Positions 53,928 to 63,715 of a stretch of DNA of 64,000 nucleotides are shown one piece after another. The notes under the pieces are model-generated. The model was not told the origin of the DNA and did not search any database. It worked only from the letters and a program-made list of their open reading frames with translations. Location of the stretch: assembly GCA_023269715.1 (NCBI GenBank), contig JAGDVO010000002.1, positions 23,216 through 87,215 on the forward strand, given 5' to 3'. The DNA is from Thermosulfidibacter sp. Lineage in GTDB: Bacteria; Thermosulfidibacterota; Thermosulfidibacteria; Thermosulfidibacterales; Thermosulfidibacteraceae. Numbering within the stretch: the first letter of the stretch is position 1; the number at the start of each line of letters is the position of its first letter. The position numbers and the translations under genes were made by a program.

Positions 53928-55253
53928 ATGAATTTTAAAGAATTATGGGAAATAGTCATAGAGAAATGCTACGAATACTTTCCGAGTGTAACGGTGGACA
54001 CCTGGATAAAGCCGATAGAAGTGGTAGGTATATCTAACGGGACTTTTAGTATAGCAGTACCCAATAGATTCTATAAATCCTGGTTTAGCGAGAACTATGA
54101 ACCAATAGTTAAAAATATTCTTAAGGAAATCACAGGTAAGGAACTGGAGATAAATTACGTGATTAAGAAAGAACCTAAAAGGGTTGAAGAACTAAGAATC
54201 GAAGAAAGAATAGAGATCGACGAACAGAAGAAAAATCATACATACTTTAATCCTAAGTATACCTTCGAAAACTTCGTTGTTGGTCCTAGTAACCAGCTAG
54301 CACACGCATCGAGTATCGCGGTAGCGGAAAATCCTGGTAAAGTATACAATCCCTTGTTCATATACGGAGGAGTTGGACTAGGTAAAACCCATCTATTACA
54401 TGCTATAGGTCATAGAGCTCTCGAAAAAAATCCAAAACTGAATCTTTGCTATATTTCAACGGAAAGATTCATGAACGAACTTATAGAGTCTATAAAAAAC
54501 GATAAAATGCAAATATTTAGGAAAAAGTATAGAAAGCTTGATGTTCTACTGATAGATGATATTCAATTTATAGCCGGGAAAGATAGAACACAGGAAGAAT
54601 TTTTCCACACCTTTAATGAACTTTATAACGAGGGAAAGCAGATAGTCATATCTTCCGATAGACCGCCAAACGAAATGAATAATATTGAAGACAGACTAAA
54701 ATCTCGCTTTCAATGGGGTTTGATTGTAGATATACAACCACCCGACCTTGAGACTAGGATAGCTATACTTAGGAAGAAAGCTGAAAATGAAAACTTAAAC
54801 CTTTCATATGAAGTAGCCCATATGGTAGCAAAGAGGATAAAGAGTAATATCAGGGAATTAGAGGGATGCCTTACTAAAATAATAGCTATGGCTTCTCTTA
54901 CTGGAAGGGAAATATCTTTAGATCTTGTAAAGTCAATTTTAGATTCACTCTACCCCCAACAGGACCTAAACGTTAGCGCAGAAAACATAATAAGAGAAGT
55001 GGCAAAGAAATTTGGCTTAAAAATATCCGAAATAAGATCAAAAAAAAGAAACAAAAGCATAGTGATACCGAGACAGCTAGCGATGTATCTTATAAGAAAA
55101 CTCACACCACTTTCCCTACCAGAGATAGGTGAGGTTTTCGGAGGTATGGACCATACTTCGGTTCTACATTCTATAAGGAAGATGGAAAATCTGTTGAAAA
55201 CTGATAGTGAACTGTTGAAAATTGCCAAAGAGATAGAAGAAGAGTTCAGTTAA
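53928..55253 (+). CDS. dnaA: Chromosomal replication initiator DnaA
   Basis: DnaA binds DnaA boxes at oriC, unwinds the origin and loads DnaB. From ATG 53928 (441 residues) it shows domain I (MNFKELWEIVIEKCYEYFPSVTVDTWIKP), a charged domain II linker, the domain III AAA+ ATPase (NPLFIYGGVGLGKTHLLHAIGH; LLIDDIQFIAGKDRTQEEFFHTFN; SSDRPPNEM) and the domain IV DNA-binding helix-turn-helix (IVIPRQLAMYLIRKLTPLSLPEIGEVFGGMDHTSVLHSIRK). GGAGAAG precedes this ATG at 7 bases. The upstream GTG at 53904 falls inside a DnaA box and lacks a Shine-Dalgarno, so it is rejected. Confidence 0.97.
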   Translation: MNFKELWEIVIEKCYEYFPSVTVDTWIKPIEVVGISNGTFSIAVPNRFYKSWFSENYEPIVKNILKEITGKELEINYVIKKEPKRVEELRIEERIEIDEQKKNHTYFNPKYTFENFVVGPSNQLAHASSIAVAENPGKVYNPLFIYGGVGLGKTHLLHAIGHRALEKNPKLNLCYISTERFMNELIESIKNDKMQIFRKKYRKLDVLLIDDIQFIAGKDRTQEEFFHTFNELYNEGKQIVISSDRPPNEMNNIEDRLKSRFQWGLIVDIQPPDLETRIAILRKKAENENLNLSYEVAHMVAKRIKSNIRELEGCLTKIIAMASLTGREISLDLVKSILDSLYPQQDLNVSAENIIREVAKKFGLKISEIRSKKRNKSIVIPRQLAMYLIRKLTPLSLPEIGEVFGGMDHTSVLHSIRKMENLLKTDSELLKIAKEIEEEFS

Positions 55254-55263
55254 AATTTGTTAC

Positions 55264-55283
55264 ACAGTTAACAAACTGTTTTT
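55264..55283 (+). terminator. Weak terminator-like hairpin after dnaA
   Basis: ACAGTT (55264-55269), AACA loop, AACTGT (55274-55279) and then TTTT. The 6-bp AT-rich stem would be weak at high temperature, so termination is uncertain. Confidence 0.3.
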
Positions 55284-55333
55284 CAACACAAGAAATTCTT
55301 AATAAGGAGTAAGTTATTTCAGTTTTCACAGAG

Positions 55334-55363
55334 TTGTGGTAGTAATACTACTACCATTATAGA
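55334..55363 (+). promoter_or_regulatory. dnaN promoter with a palindrome in its spacer
   Basis: TTGTGG (55334-55339) and TATAGA (55358-55363) are 18 bases apart, and the perfect inverted repeat TGGTAGTA-ATAC-TACTACCA (55337-55356) fills the spacer. This is the position of a repressor operator. It lies about 43 bases before the dnaN ATG, in the region where strand composition flips. Confidence 0.5.
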
Positions 55364-55398
55364 GAACTATTAGAAAAAAGATAGGAGGAGTAATAGAG

Positions 55399-56529
55399 AT
55401 GGGAAGGTTTTTAACAGATAAGGGCTCGCTATTATCCGCATTACAGCTTGTGCAAGGAGTTGTGGAAAAGAAGTCAATAAACCCTATTCTTTCGTCTATA
55501 GTGATAGAGACTTCTTCTGATGACCAAGTAACTATCGAAGCTACAAATCTTGAAGAATCCATAAAAATAGCTATATGGGCAGAAGTGTACAGTAACTTTA
55601 AGGTTGCCATTCCTTTCAGAAGACTTACGGAATTTGTAAGAGAACTACCGGATTTGCCGATTACGGTTACAAGTGACGGGAACCTCTTAAATATAGAAGT
55701 CGAAGGGATAAAGGCGAGTTTTCCTACTATGGACCTAGAAGACTATCCAGGGTTACCAGAAGAACCTACTGAACTAGTACAGATCGGAAGAGAATTTCTT
55801 ATAAGTAGTATTGGAAAGGTAGATTTCTCCATAGCAAAAGATGCTGTATCCACAGCGCTTATGGGCATGCTATTTAAGAAGGAAGGGAGTACGATAAGTT
55901 TCGTTTCTACCGATGGACACAGGTTAAGTCTGGTGGAAGATAGTAGTAGGGGGTTGGAAGTCAGCGATTTCGAAATACTGTTACCCAGAAAAGGAGTTAC
56001 AGAAATTCTAAAGATCCTAGAAAAGAAAGTTGAAGAGGATGTTGTGTACTTTGGAACTAGTAGTAATCATTTCTTTATGAAGGTTGGATCTGTAAAGTTC
56101 TTTACTAGACTGCTAGATGCAAAGTTTCCTAATTATAAGAGAGTTATACCTACAGACTTTGAGAGGAGCTTTGTGGTAAATAAGTCTGATATGATGAAGG
56201 CTGTGAAGAGAGTATCTCTATTTTCCGATGATAAAATAAGAACCCTTAAGATACATTTCCTTCCTGAAGAAAAAAAACTGATATTAGTTTCTGTAAAGCC
56301 CTCTGGAGATACCTTTATTGGTGTTGCTTCGCAGGAGATATATGTTGAAAATGCTACGGGAACTGAACTCACCTTCGGGATCAATGGTAGGTATCTGATG
56401 GAAGCTTTGGGTGCCTTTGATTCAGAAAAGGTTAGGTTTGAATTGGGTGACCCCCTCTGGCCTATAAAACTTTCCACTGATGGCGAGAACTATATACACG
56501 TTGTAATGCCAGTAACTTTAGAGGAGTAG
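55399..56529 (+). CDS. dnaN: DNA polymerase III beta subunit (sliding clamp)
   Basis: DnaN is the ring-shaped processivity clamp. The 376-residue protein shows three similar clamp domains, with LLSALQLVQGVVEKKSINPILSSIVIE, EATNLEESIKI, FVSTDGHRLSLVE, KFPNYKRVIP, TFGINGRYLMEALGAF and the conserved C-terminal YIHVVMPVTLEE (hydrophobic cleft 'MPM/VMP(R/V)L'). The ATG has AGGAGGAG upstream at 55384-55391. It is separated from gyrB by 5 bases. Confidence 0.96.
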   Translation: MGRFLTDKGSLLSALQLVQGVVEKKSINPILSSIVIETSSDDQVTIEATNLEESIKIAIWAEVYSNFKVAIPFRRLTEFVRELPDLPITVTSDGNLLNIEVEGIKASFPTMDLEDYPGLPEEPTELVQIGREFLISSIGKVDFSIAKDAVSTALMGMLFKKEGSTISFVSTDGHRLSLVEDSSRGLEVSDFEILLPRKGVTEILKILEKKVEEDVVYFGTSSNHFFMKVGSVKFFTRLLDAKFPNYKRVIPTDFERSFVVNKSDMMKAVKRVSLFSDDKIRTLKIHFLPEEKKLILVSVKPSGDTFIGVASQEIYVENATGTELTFGINGRYLMEALGAFDSEKVRFELGDPLWPIKLSTDGENYIHVVMPVTLEE

Positions 56530-56534
56530 ATTCT

Positions 56535-58910
56535 ATGACAAATTCTAAAGAGAACAACTACACGGCAGACAAAATAAAAATACTTGCAGGGCTAGAGGCT
56601 GTTCGCAAGAGACCATCTATGTACATAGGTGATACAGGTCACAGAGGACTTCACCACCTTGTTTTTGAGATCGTTGATAATAGTGTTGACGAACATGTTG
56701 CTGGTTACTGTAAGAACATAGAGGTGGTAATCCATCACGATAATTCGGTAACGGTTATCGATGATGGAAGAGGTATACCTGTGGATATACATCCTGAGGC
56801 AGGTAAAAGTGCTCTTGAAGTTGTTATGACCACACTTCACGCTGGTGGCAAGTTCGATAGTGGAGCTTACAAGATTTCCGGTGGTCTTCATGGGGTGGGA
56901 GTTAGTGTTGTTAATGCCCTTAGTGAGTATCTTGAAGTAGAGGTTAGAAGGGATGGTAAAGTTTACTATCAAAAGTACGAAAAGGGAGTTCCTGTTACCT
57001 CTGTAGTTGAAAAAGGGACTACAAAGAAAACGGGAACAAAGGTTACATTCAAGCCGGATAAGGGAATATTCGGTAAGATAAATTTTGATTTTGATTATAT
57101 TACAGCTAGACTTAGGGAACTTGCCTTTTTGAATCCGGGTCTCAGGATAACCGTAAGAGACGAAAGAACTTATAAAGAAGAGGTATTTTGCTACGATGGT
57201 GGTATAGTTGAACTCGTAAGGTACCTTAACGAAGGGAAAACTCCACTTTATCCTCAGATATTCTATATGAAAAAGGAGTCAGATGGCGTTATAGTTGAGA
57301 TAGCTTTTCAGCACAATGCTGGTTTTCAAGAGACACTGTATTCCTTTGCTAACAACATAAGGACTATAGATGGCGGGACTCATGTCAGTGGTTTTAGAAG
57401 TGCACTAACCAGGGTTGTAAATAACTATGCTACGAAAAATGAGCTTTTAAAGGGATTCAAAGGTCAATTGACAGGTGAGGATTTTAGGGAGGGTTTGACT
57501 GCGGTTATACATGTTAAAGTTCCCAATCCCCAGTTTGAAGGACAGACAAAGACTAAGCTCGGAAATTCTGAGGTTAAGAGTGCAGTAGAATCGCTTTTCT
57601 CGGTTGAGTTACAAGAGTTTCTTGAAAGGCATCCTGATGTTGCGAAGGTTATAATAGAAAAGGCTCTAAATGCTGCTCAGGCAAGAGAAGCTTCTAAGAA
57701 AGCTAAAGAACTCGTGAGAAAACGCTTTAAATTTGAAATTTCCACACTTCCCGGTAAGCTTGCCGATTGTTCTGAAAGAGATCCAAGGAAGAGGGAGTTA
57801 TTCATAGTTGAGGGTGAGAGTGCAGGTGGTAGTGCAAAGCAGGGTAGGGATAGGACTTTTCAAGCGGTTCTTTCTTTAAAGGGAAAGATACTTAATGTGG
57901 AAAAGGCAAGGGAAGATAAGATGCTGAGCAATCAAGAGATAAGGAATATAATACTTGCTGTTGGTGCTGGTATAGATGAGGATTTCGACCTTTCTAAGGT
58001 TAGGTATCATAGGATAATAATAATGACAGATGCGGATATAGATGGGGCTCATATAAGAACTCTCCTACTTACGTTTTTCTTTAGAAGAATGAAACCCTTG
58101 ATCGAGGCTGGTTATGTGTATATAGCTCAGCCTCCGCTCTATAAAGTTAAGAAGGGGAAGAAGGAGCTTTATATAGAGGATGATGAGGCTCTTAGAAAGT
58201 TCTTTTTTAGTGAGGGGTTAAAGGAGGTAAAGGTCTATATCGATAGTAGAGAGATCTCAACCGAAAAGGTGAGGGAGATATGCGAGAAGGTAAAGGAAGT
58301 TGAGTTTCTCGAGTGTAGTTACAAGGCTAAGGGAAGGGATATAACGGTTCTCAGGGCTCTTAAGGAGTTTGATGGAAGAGAGAAAATACTTACAGGTGAT
58401 GAAGCTGTAGTTAATAGATTTATAAAGTTTCTGGAAGAGAGAGGTATAAAGGTTAAGGATTATAGACTTACCGATGAAGGTGATAACTTTAAGCTAACCG
58501 TTATAAGTGATTGTGGTTTAACGGAGATTGGCGAAGCTATCTTGACTTCCAAGAGATACGAAAGGCTCTGCTTGTTGTGGGATGAGTTGGATTCCTACTC
58601 TAAAAAGAAGATTAAGATTAAGGTTGGTAAAGATGAAAGGATTGTGTCTGTTTGGGACCTTTACAGTGTTATAATGGAAGTGGGTAAGAGTAACACTGAG
58701 ATTCAAAGATATAAGGGTCTTGGTGAAATGAATCCTGAACAACTTTGGGAAACCACTATGAATCCAGAAACTAGAAAACTCAAAAAAGTAACGCTTGCCG
58801 ATGCAGAGGAGGCTGATAGGTTATTCTCGATACTCATGGGTGAAGAGGTGGAGCCTAGGAAGGAATTCATAACAAGACATGCAAAAGAGGTAAGAAACTT
58901 GGATATCTAG
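56535..58910 (+). CDS. gyrB: DNA gyrase subunit B
   Basis: GyrB is the ATPase subunit of DNA gyrase. The 791-residue protein has the GHKL ATPase domain (KRPSMYIGDTGHRGLHHLVFEIVDNSVDEH; DDGRGIPVDIHPE; KISGGLHGVGVSVVNALSE), a transducer domain (QLTGEDFREGLTAVIHVKV...QTKTKLGN), TOPRIM (ELFIVEGESAGGSAKQGRDR; IIIMTDADIDGAHIRTLLLTFFFRR) and the C-terminal GyrB region (RYKGLGEMNPEQLWETTMNPETR). GAGGAG precedes the ATG. The extra stretch around residues 560-670 resembles the insert before the C-terminal part in Gram-negative GyrB. Confidence 0.97.
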   Translation: MTNSKENNYTADKIKILAGLEAVRKRPSMYIGDTGHRGLHHLVFEIVDNSVDEHVAGYCKNIEVVIHHDNSVTVIDDGRGIPVDIHPEAGKSALEVVMTTLHAGGKFDSGAYKISGGLHGVGVSVVNALSEYLEVEVRRDGKVYYQKYEKGVPVTSVVEKGTTKKTGTKVTFKPDKGIFGKINFDFDYITARLRELAFLNPGLRITVRDERTYKEEVFCYDGGIVELVRYLNEGKTPLYPQIFYMKKESDGVIVEIAFQHNAGFQETLYSFANNIRTIDGGTHVSGFRSALTRVVNNYATKNELLKGFKGQLTGEDFREGLTAVIHVKVPNPQFEGQTKTKLGNSEVKSAVESLFSVELQEFLERHPDVAKVIIEKALNAAQAREASKKAKELVRKRFKFEISTLPGKLADCSERDPRKRELFIVEGESAGGSAKQGRDRTFQAVLSLKGKILNVEKAREDKMLSNQEIRNIILAVGAGIDEDFDLSKVRYHRIIIMTDADIDGAHIRTLLLTFFFRRMKPLIEAGYVYIAQPPLYKVKKGKKELYIEDDEALRKFFFSEGLKEVKVYIDSREISTEKVREICEKVKEVEFLECSYKAKGRDITVLRALKEFDGREKILTGDEAVVNRFIKFLEERGIKVKDYRLTDEGDNFKLTVISDCGLTEIGEAILTSKRYERLCLLWDELDSYSKKKIKIKVGKDERIVSVWDLYSVIMEVGKSNTEIQRYKGLGEMNPEQLWETTMNPETRKLKKVTLADAEEADRLFSILMGEEVEPRKEFITRHAKEVRNLDI

Positions 58911-58919
58911 GGGGTTGTT

Positions 58920-60356
58920 ATGGAATTACACAGACTGACTATTCTTGAGGCGAGGAACCTCCTGGAGAAGGGGGAAATCTCTCCTAGTGAGTTGTTTGGA
59001 GCTTTTCTAGCAAGGATAGAAAAGGTGGATCCACTTATAAAGGCCTATATAACTATATGTGAGAAGGAAATAGAGGATATTGTGGAAAAAAGAGGTAAAC
59101 TCTATGGGATACCTATAGCGGTAAAGGATAACATATGTACTAGGAGTATAAGAACAACCTGTGGTAGCAGGATTCTTGAGAATTTCATTCCTCCCTATGA
59201 TGCTACTGTTATCTCTAAACTGAAGAAAGAGGGTGCTGTAATAATAGGTAAGACAAATATGGATGAGTTTGCTATGGGTTCTTCTACAGAAAACTCAGCC
59301 TTTTTTGCTACTAGAAACCCCTGGGATCTTGAGAGGGTTCCCGGTGGTAGTAGTGGTGGTTCGGCTGCGAGTGTTGCTGCAGATTTGTGTGTAGCCTCTC
59401 TCGGTTCGGATACTGGTGGTTCAATAAGACAGCCGGCAAGTTTTTGTGGTGTTGTTGGTTTGAAGCCCACCTACGGGAGAGTTTCAAGGTTTGGTCTTGT
59501 TGCTTTCGCTTCTAGTCTGGATCAGATAGGACCTATCACTAAGGACGTAGCAGATTGTGCTTATCTTTTTAGTATTATCTCTGGGTTTGATCCTCTCGAC
59601 TCGACTAGTTATCCTATCGAATCGGAGGACTTTACGAAATACTTGGGTAGGGGTGTGAAAAATCTAAGGGTTGGGATTCCTGAAGAGTATTTTGCCCTTG
59701 GTGTTGATAGGGAGGTTAAGGAAGTGGTTCTAAGAGCGGTTGAATTACTCTCCGGAGAAGGAGTTGAAGTTTTGGAAGTGAAGCTACCCCACACAGAATA
59801 CGCAATAGCAACGTACTATATAATAGCCTCGGCGGAAGCATCTTCAAACCTTGAAAGGTATGATGGTGTAAAATACGGTTTTAGGGTGGGTGATTATAGA
59901 AACTTGGATGATATGTATGTGAAAACAAGAACCTTTGGCTTCGGTAAAGAAGTCAAGAGAAGGATAATGATGGGTACTTTTTCTCTTGCAACTGGTTACT
60001 ATGATGCCTATTTCCTTAGGGCGAGTAAGATAAGAGCACTTATAAAGAGGGATTTTGACGAAGCTTTTAGAAAGGTAGATGTGATTATAACTCCAACTGC
60101 TCCCACGACTGCTTTTAAACTAGGTGAAAAATTAGAGGATCCTCTAACTATGTATATGAGTGATGTTCTGACTGTTCCTTCTAGTCTCGCAGGTTTACCA
60201 GCGATGAATTTACCATGCGGATTAGATTCAAACAATCTCCCTGTAGGTTTGCAGATAATAGCCCCTCTTTTTAGAGAAGATCTACTCTTCACAGTAGGTT
60301 ATGTTCTTGAAAGTTTGGTCCCATTTGAGAGAAAGGAGGTGCCTCTTGGAGTTTGA
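58920..60356 (+). CDS. gatA: Glutamyl-tRNA(Gln)/aspartyl-tRNA(Asn) amidotransferase subunit A
   Basis: GatA is the amidase subunit that releases ammonia from glutamine to amidate misacylated Glu-tRNA(Gln) or Asp-tRNA(Asn). The amidase-signature Lys-Ser-Ser triad is visible in [27 protein letters not shown] and [17 protein letters not shown], with [28 protein letters not shown] and the C-terminal [21 protein letters not shown]. At 478 residues it is typical. It follows gyrB by 9 bases and overlaps gatB by 11. gatC is not adjacent. Confidence 0.96.
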   Translation: MELHRLTILEARNLLEKGEISPSELFGAFLARIEKVDPLIKAYITICEKEIEDIVEKRGKLYGIPIAVKDNICTRSIRTTCGSRILENFIPPYDATVISKLKKEGAVIIGKTNMDEFAMGSSTENSAFFATRNPWDLERVPGGSSGGSAASVAADLCVASLGSDTGGSIRQPASFCGVVGLKPTYGRVSRFGLVAFASSLDQIGPITKDVADCAYLFSIISGFDPLDSTSYPIESEDFTKYLGRGVKNLRVGIPEEYFALGVDREVKEVVLRAVELLSGEGVEVLEVKLPHTEYAIATYYIIASAEASSNLERYDGVKYGFRVGDYRNLDDMYVKTRTFGFGKEVKRRIMMGTFSLATGYYDAYFLRASKIRALIKRDFDEAFRKVDVIITPTAPTTAFKLGEKLEDPLTMYMSDVLTVPSSLAGLPAMNLPCGLDSNNLPVGLQIIAPLFREDLLFTVGYVLESLVPFERKEVPLGV

Positions 60357-61788
60357 AGCTGTAATCGGTTTAGAGGTTCATGTTCAGTTGAACACAGATT
60401 CAAAGATCTTCTGTTCCTGTAGTACAGCCTTTGGTAATCCACCTAATACGAATGTCTGTCCCATATGCCTTGGGATGCCAGGGACACTACCTGTTTTAAA
60501 TGTGAAGGCGGTGGAGTATGCTGTTAAGGCTGCTTTAGCCTTAAACTGCAGAATAAACGATATTAGTGTCTTTGCCAGAAAAAATTATTTTTATCCAGAT
60601 TTACCAAAGGGTTATCAGATATCCCAGTACGATAAACCCTTAGCTACCAATGGTTATGTTTTGATAGAGACAAAGGGTGGTCAGAAAAGGATCAGAATAA
60701 AAAGGGTTCATGTGGAAGAGGATGCTGGGAAGAATGTCCATGGCGAAGGAAATGATCCTTACAGTTATGTGGATTTAAATAGAGCTGGTGTACCTCTTAT
60801 AGAGATCGTTACTGAACCCGACATTTCGACACCTGAAGAGGCTAGGGTTTTTCTTACAAAATTAAGAACTATAATGAGGTATTTGGGTGTATCCAATGCC
60901 GATATGGAAAAGGGTGAGTTGAGATGTGATGCTAACGTCTCTATCAGGCCTAAAGGTTCAAATGAGTTGGGTGTTAAAACAGAGATAAAAAACATAAATT
61001 CCTTTAAATTCGTTGCTAAAGCTCTTGAGTATGAAATAGAGAGGCAGATTTTGGTGATAAAGGCCGGTGGAAGGATTGAACAGGAGACGAGGTTATGGAA
61101 TGCCTCTTTGGGAATAACCGAAACTATGAGGAAGAAGGAAATGGAGCACGACTATAGGTATTTCCCCGACCCTGATCTTATGCCACTGGTTTTAAAACCA
61201 GAGATGATCGAAAAATGGAAGAAAGAATTACCTGAACTACCTGACAAAAGGAAAGCAAGGTTTATGGAAGATTATGGGCTATCCTCCTATGATAGTGAGG
61301 TCCTCACCTCTGAAAAGGCAATAGCTGACTTTTTTGAAAGTGCTTTAAAATTTTACAACAATCCTACAGCTATTGCTAACTGGGTTACTGTTGAGCTTAT
61401 GAGTAGGCTTAACAGGGAAGGCATTGAAATAGTAGATGCACCAATAGAAGCTTGGCAATTGGCCAAGATCGTCAAGTTAGTTGAAGAGAATGTTATTACG
61501 GGTAGAGTTGGGAAAGAACTTCTCGATATAGTTTGGAAGGAAGGTGGAGATCCAGAGGAAATAGTGAAGAAGAGGGATATGATTCAGATTAGTGATGCTA
61601 GTTCGCTAGAGGTGGTAGTTGACGAGGTTATAAAGGAGTGTCCAGCAGAAGTTGAGAAGTATTTGTCCGGTAAGACGAAGGTTATAGGGTATCTTGTTGG
61701 ACAGGTTATGAAGAAAACGAGAGGAAGGGCGAATCCACAGTTTGTTACAGAGCTACTAGAGAAAAAGTTGAGTGAGCTTAAGAGATGA
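60346..61788 (+). CDS. gatB: Glutamyl-tRNA(Gln)/aspartyl-tRNA(Asn) amidotransferase subunit B
   Basis: GatB phosphorylates the misacylated tRNA and carries out transamidation with GatA and GatC. Signatures: [84 protein letters not shown] and the C-terminal YqeY-like tail ([22 protein letters not shown]). The start is TTG at 60346 with AAGGAGGT five bases upstream, giving 480 residues. A start at 60301 would run 56 bases into gatA and lacks a Shine-Dalgarno. It overlaps hisC by 4 bases. Confidence 0.95.
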   Translation: MEFEAVIGLEVHVQLNTDSKIFCSCSTAFGNPPNTNVCPICLGMPGTLPVLNVKAVEYAVKAALALNCRINDISVFARKNYFYPDLPKGYQISQYDKPLATNGYVLIETKGGQKRIRIKRVHVEEDAGKNVHGEGNDPYSYVDLNRAGVPLIEIVTEPDISTPEEARVFLTKLRTIMRYLGVSNADMEKGELRCDANVSIRPKGSNELGVKTEIKNINSFKFVAKALEYEIERQILVIKAGGRIEQETRLWNASLGITETMRKKEMEHDYRYFPDPDLMPLVLKPEMIEKWKKELPELPDKRKARFMEDYGLSSYDSEVLTSEKAIADFFESALKFYNNPTAIANWVTVELMSRLNREGIEIVDAPIEAWQLAKIVKLVEENVITGRVGKELLDIVWKEGGDPEEIVKKRDMIQISDASSLEVVVDEVIKECPAEVEKYLSGKTKVIGYLVGQVMKKTRGRANPQFVTELLEKKLSELKR

Positions 61789-62870
61789 TAAGACCGAAGT
61801 CTTACATTGAGGATATTCCATCTTATAAGCCTGGCAAGTCGATAGATGAGTATGTAAGGGAAAGGGGCTTTGAGCCCATAAAGCTTGCATCCAATGAGAA
61901 TCCTTTTGGTCCCTCCAAGAAGGTTGTAGATGCTGTAAAAAAGATGGTGGATGAGATCCACAGATATCCGGATGGCTACTCTCTTCTTCTTAGAGAAAAG
62001 CTCGCGTCTTTGTTGGGCATTGGGAATGATTTTATAATAGTCACAAATGGCTCTAATGAAGCTATAGAACTCCTATGTAAAATCTACCTATCATGCAAGG
62101 ACAGTGTGGTTGTTCCCTATCCAACCTTTTCAATGTACGAGATTTTTTCGAGAATATACGGAGCTACTGTGAGGAAGATTCCATTAGTAAATTATAGAGT
62201 CGATTTTGATCGTATAATCGATGCTATAGATGATACGACTAAGCTGGTTTTTCTAAGTAATCCCAATAATCCAACAGGTACTATATTTAGAAAGAGGGAG
62301 TTTGAGGGTTTTTTGAAAAATTTGGAAAGTGATACACTCATTGTTGTAGATGAAGCCTATTTCGACTTTGTGGAAGATCCGGATTTTCCGGATACTATTT
62401 CCCTTGTAAAGTCGGGTTATCCAGTAGTAGTGATAAGGACCTTTTCAAAAGCTTATGGTTTAGCAGGCTTGAGGATAGGTTATGCAGTGGCTGATAGGGA
62501 TGTGATATCTTATATGAATAGGGTTAGACAACCTTTTAACGTTAATCTCTTAGCTCAGGTTTCGGCTCTCTTTGCCCTTGATGATGGAGAGTATTACGAA
62601 ATGGTAAGAAGGATAGTGATTGATGAGAGGAAGAGATTGAAGGCTGAGATTTCGGGAATGGGATTTGAAGTTGTGGAAAGTGAAGCTAATTTTCTAACAA
62701 TAAATGTTGGTGATGGTGATCTATTTTACAGTAGACTTTTAGATAGAGGTGTTATAGTGAGGAGCTTGAGATCCTTTGGCATGCCCGAGTATATAAGGGT
62801 GACTATAGGAAAACCTCATGAGAACGATGTTTTTTTGAAGTCATTTAAAGAGGTGGCAAATACAACATGA
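61785..62870 (+). CDS. hisC: Histidinol-phosphate aminotransferase
   Basis: HisC is a PLP enzyme of fold type I that transaminates imidazole-acetol phosphate in histidine synthesis. The 361-residue protein shows [58 protein letters not shown] and the Schiff-base Lys in [19 protein letters not shown]. It overlaps gatB and tyrA by 4 bases each. Being next to tyrA, and far from hisD at 3.3 kb, it may also act on phenylpyruvate or hydroxyphenylpyruvate as many HisC proteins do. Confidence 0.94.
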   Translation: MIRPKSYIEDIPSYKPGKSIDEYVRERGFEPIKLASNENPFGPSKKVVDAVKKMVDEIHRYPDGYSLLLREKLASLLGIGNDFIIVTNGSNEAIELLCKIYLSCKDSVVVPYPTFSMYEIFSRIYGATVRKIPLVNYRVDFDRIIDAIDDTTKLVFLSNPNNPTGTIFRKREFEGFLKNLESDTLIVVDEAYFDFVEDPDFPDTISLVKSGYPVVVIRTFSKAYGLAGLRIGYAVADRDVISYMNRVRQPFNVNLLAQVSALFALDDGEYYEMVRRIVIDERKRLKAEISGMGFEVVESEANFLTINVGDGDLFYSRLLDRGVIVRSLRSFGMPEYIRVTIGKPHENDVFLKSFKEVANTT

Positions 62871-63715
62871 AGGTTACGATCGTAGGACTTGGCCTTATCG
62901 GGGCATCTATTGCACTTTCTCTAAAGGAAAGGGTTGATGTGGAAATAGTTGCAGTTGATTTAGATCGCGAGTCACTAAATTACGCAAAATCAATGGGTTG
63001 GATAGATGTTCCACGTGGAACACCCGATTCCAGTGTAACAGGTAGTGAGTATGTGGTTCTGGCGACTCATTTAGATGTGATAAGGGAAGTTGCGAAAAGT
63101 GTTTTGGCTTTTCTTTCCGGTAGCGAGTTAGTTATGGATGTGAGTTCTGTAAAGGCATGGATTGTGGAAAACGTGGCTCCTTTATTTCAAGGCATAAGCG
63201 CTTTTGTTCCCACGCACCCTATTGCAGGAACTGAAAAACACGGGGCTAAAAATGCTGTGAAGGATCTCTTTTTTGGTGCCAGGTTGATTATAACTCCCTG
63301 GAACAACTCTGATAGGGATATAGAAAAAGCCCGATACTTTTGGGAGCTATTAGGTTCTAAGGTTGAGTTTATGGATCCCTATGAACATGATAGGATCTTT
63401 TCTAAAGTGAGTCATCTTCCCCATCTTATAGCCTATGCACTTGTCGATATGCTTACCGATGGAAGTGAGTATGCCATTAGATATGCAGGAAGTGGCTTTA
63501 GGGATTTTACAAGGATTGCCGCTAGTTCGCCTACAATGTGGGTTGAGATATTTAGGTGTAATAGGGAAAATTTGCTGGTTGATCTTGAGAAGATGATAGA
63601 TCTATTGGTCAGGTACAGGGATCTGATAGAACGGGAAGACTATATAAGACTATATGAGAGACTTGAAAAGTCGAGTGAGTTGAGAAAGAGCCTGATCTTT
63701 CCTGTAAAGAGATGA
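62867..63715 (+). CDS. tyrA: Prephenate dehydrogenase
   Basis: TyrA oxidatively decarboxylates prephenate to hydroxyphenylpyruvate for tyrosine synthesis. The 282-residue protein has the NAD-binding VTIVGLGLIGASIALSL, DVSSVKAWI, the active-site THPIAGTEKHGAKNA and KVSHLPHLIAYALVDML, plus the C-terminal helical domain ending with GFRDFTRIAASSPTMW. No fused chorismate mutase or ACT domain is present. It overlaps hisC (4 bases) and the next membrane protein gene (4 bases). Confidence 0.94.
   Translation: MKVTIVGLGLIGASIALSLKERVDVEIVAVDLDRESLNYAKSMGWIDVPRGTPDSSVTGSEYVVLATHLDVIREVAKSVLAFLSGSELVMDVSSVKAWIVENVAPLFQGISAFVPTHPIAGTEKHGAKNAVKDLFFGARLIITPWNNSDRDIEKARYFWELLGSKVEFMDPYEHDRIFSKVSHLPHLIAYALVDMLTDGSEYAIRYAGSGFRDFTRIAASSPTMWVEIFRCNRENLLVDLEKMIDLLVRYRDLIEREDYIRLYERLEKSSELRKSLIFPVKR

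Noticed and set aside
55337-55356. dnaA-dnaN palindrome as a DnaA-trio unwinding element
   Set aside because: The trio repeats should run in one direction next to a DnaA box; this is a symmetric palindrome with no good box adjacent, so it was reported as operator-like instead.
60301-60345. gatB starting at 60301
   Set aside because: The added 15 residues are not family-like and lie inside gatA; TTG 60346 has AAGGAGGT five bases upstream.
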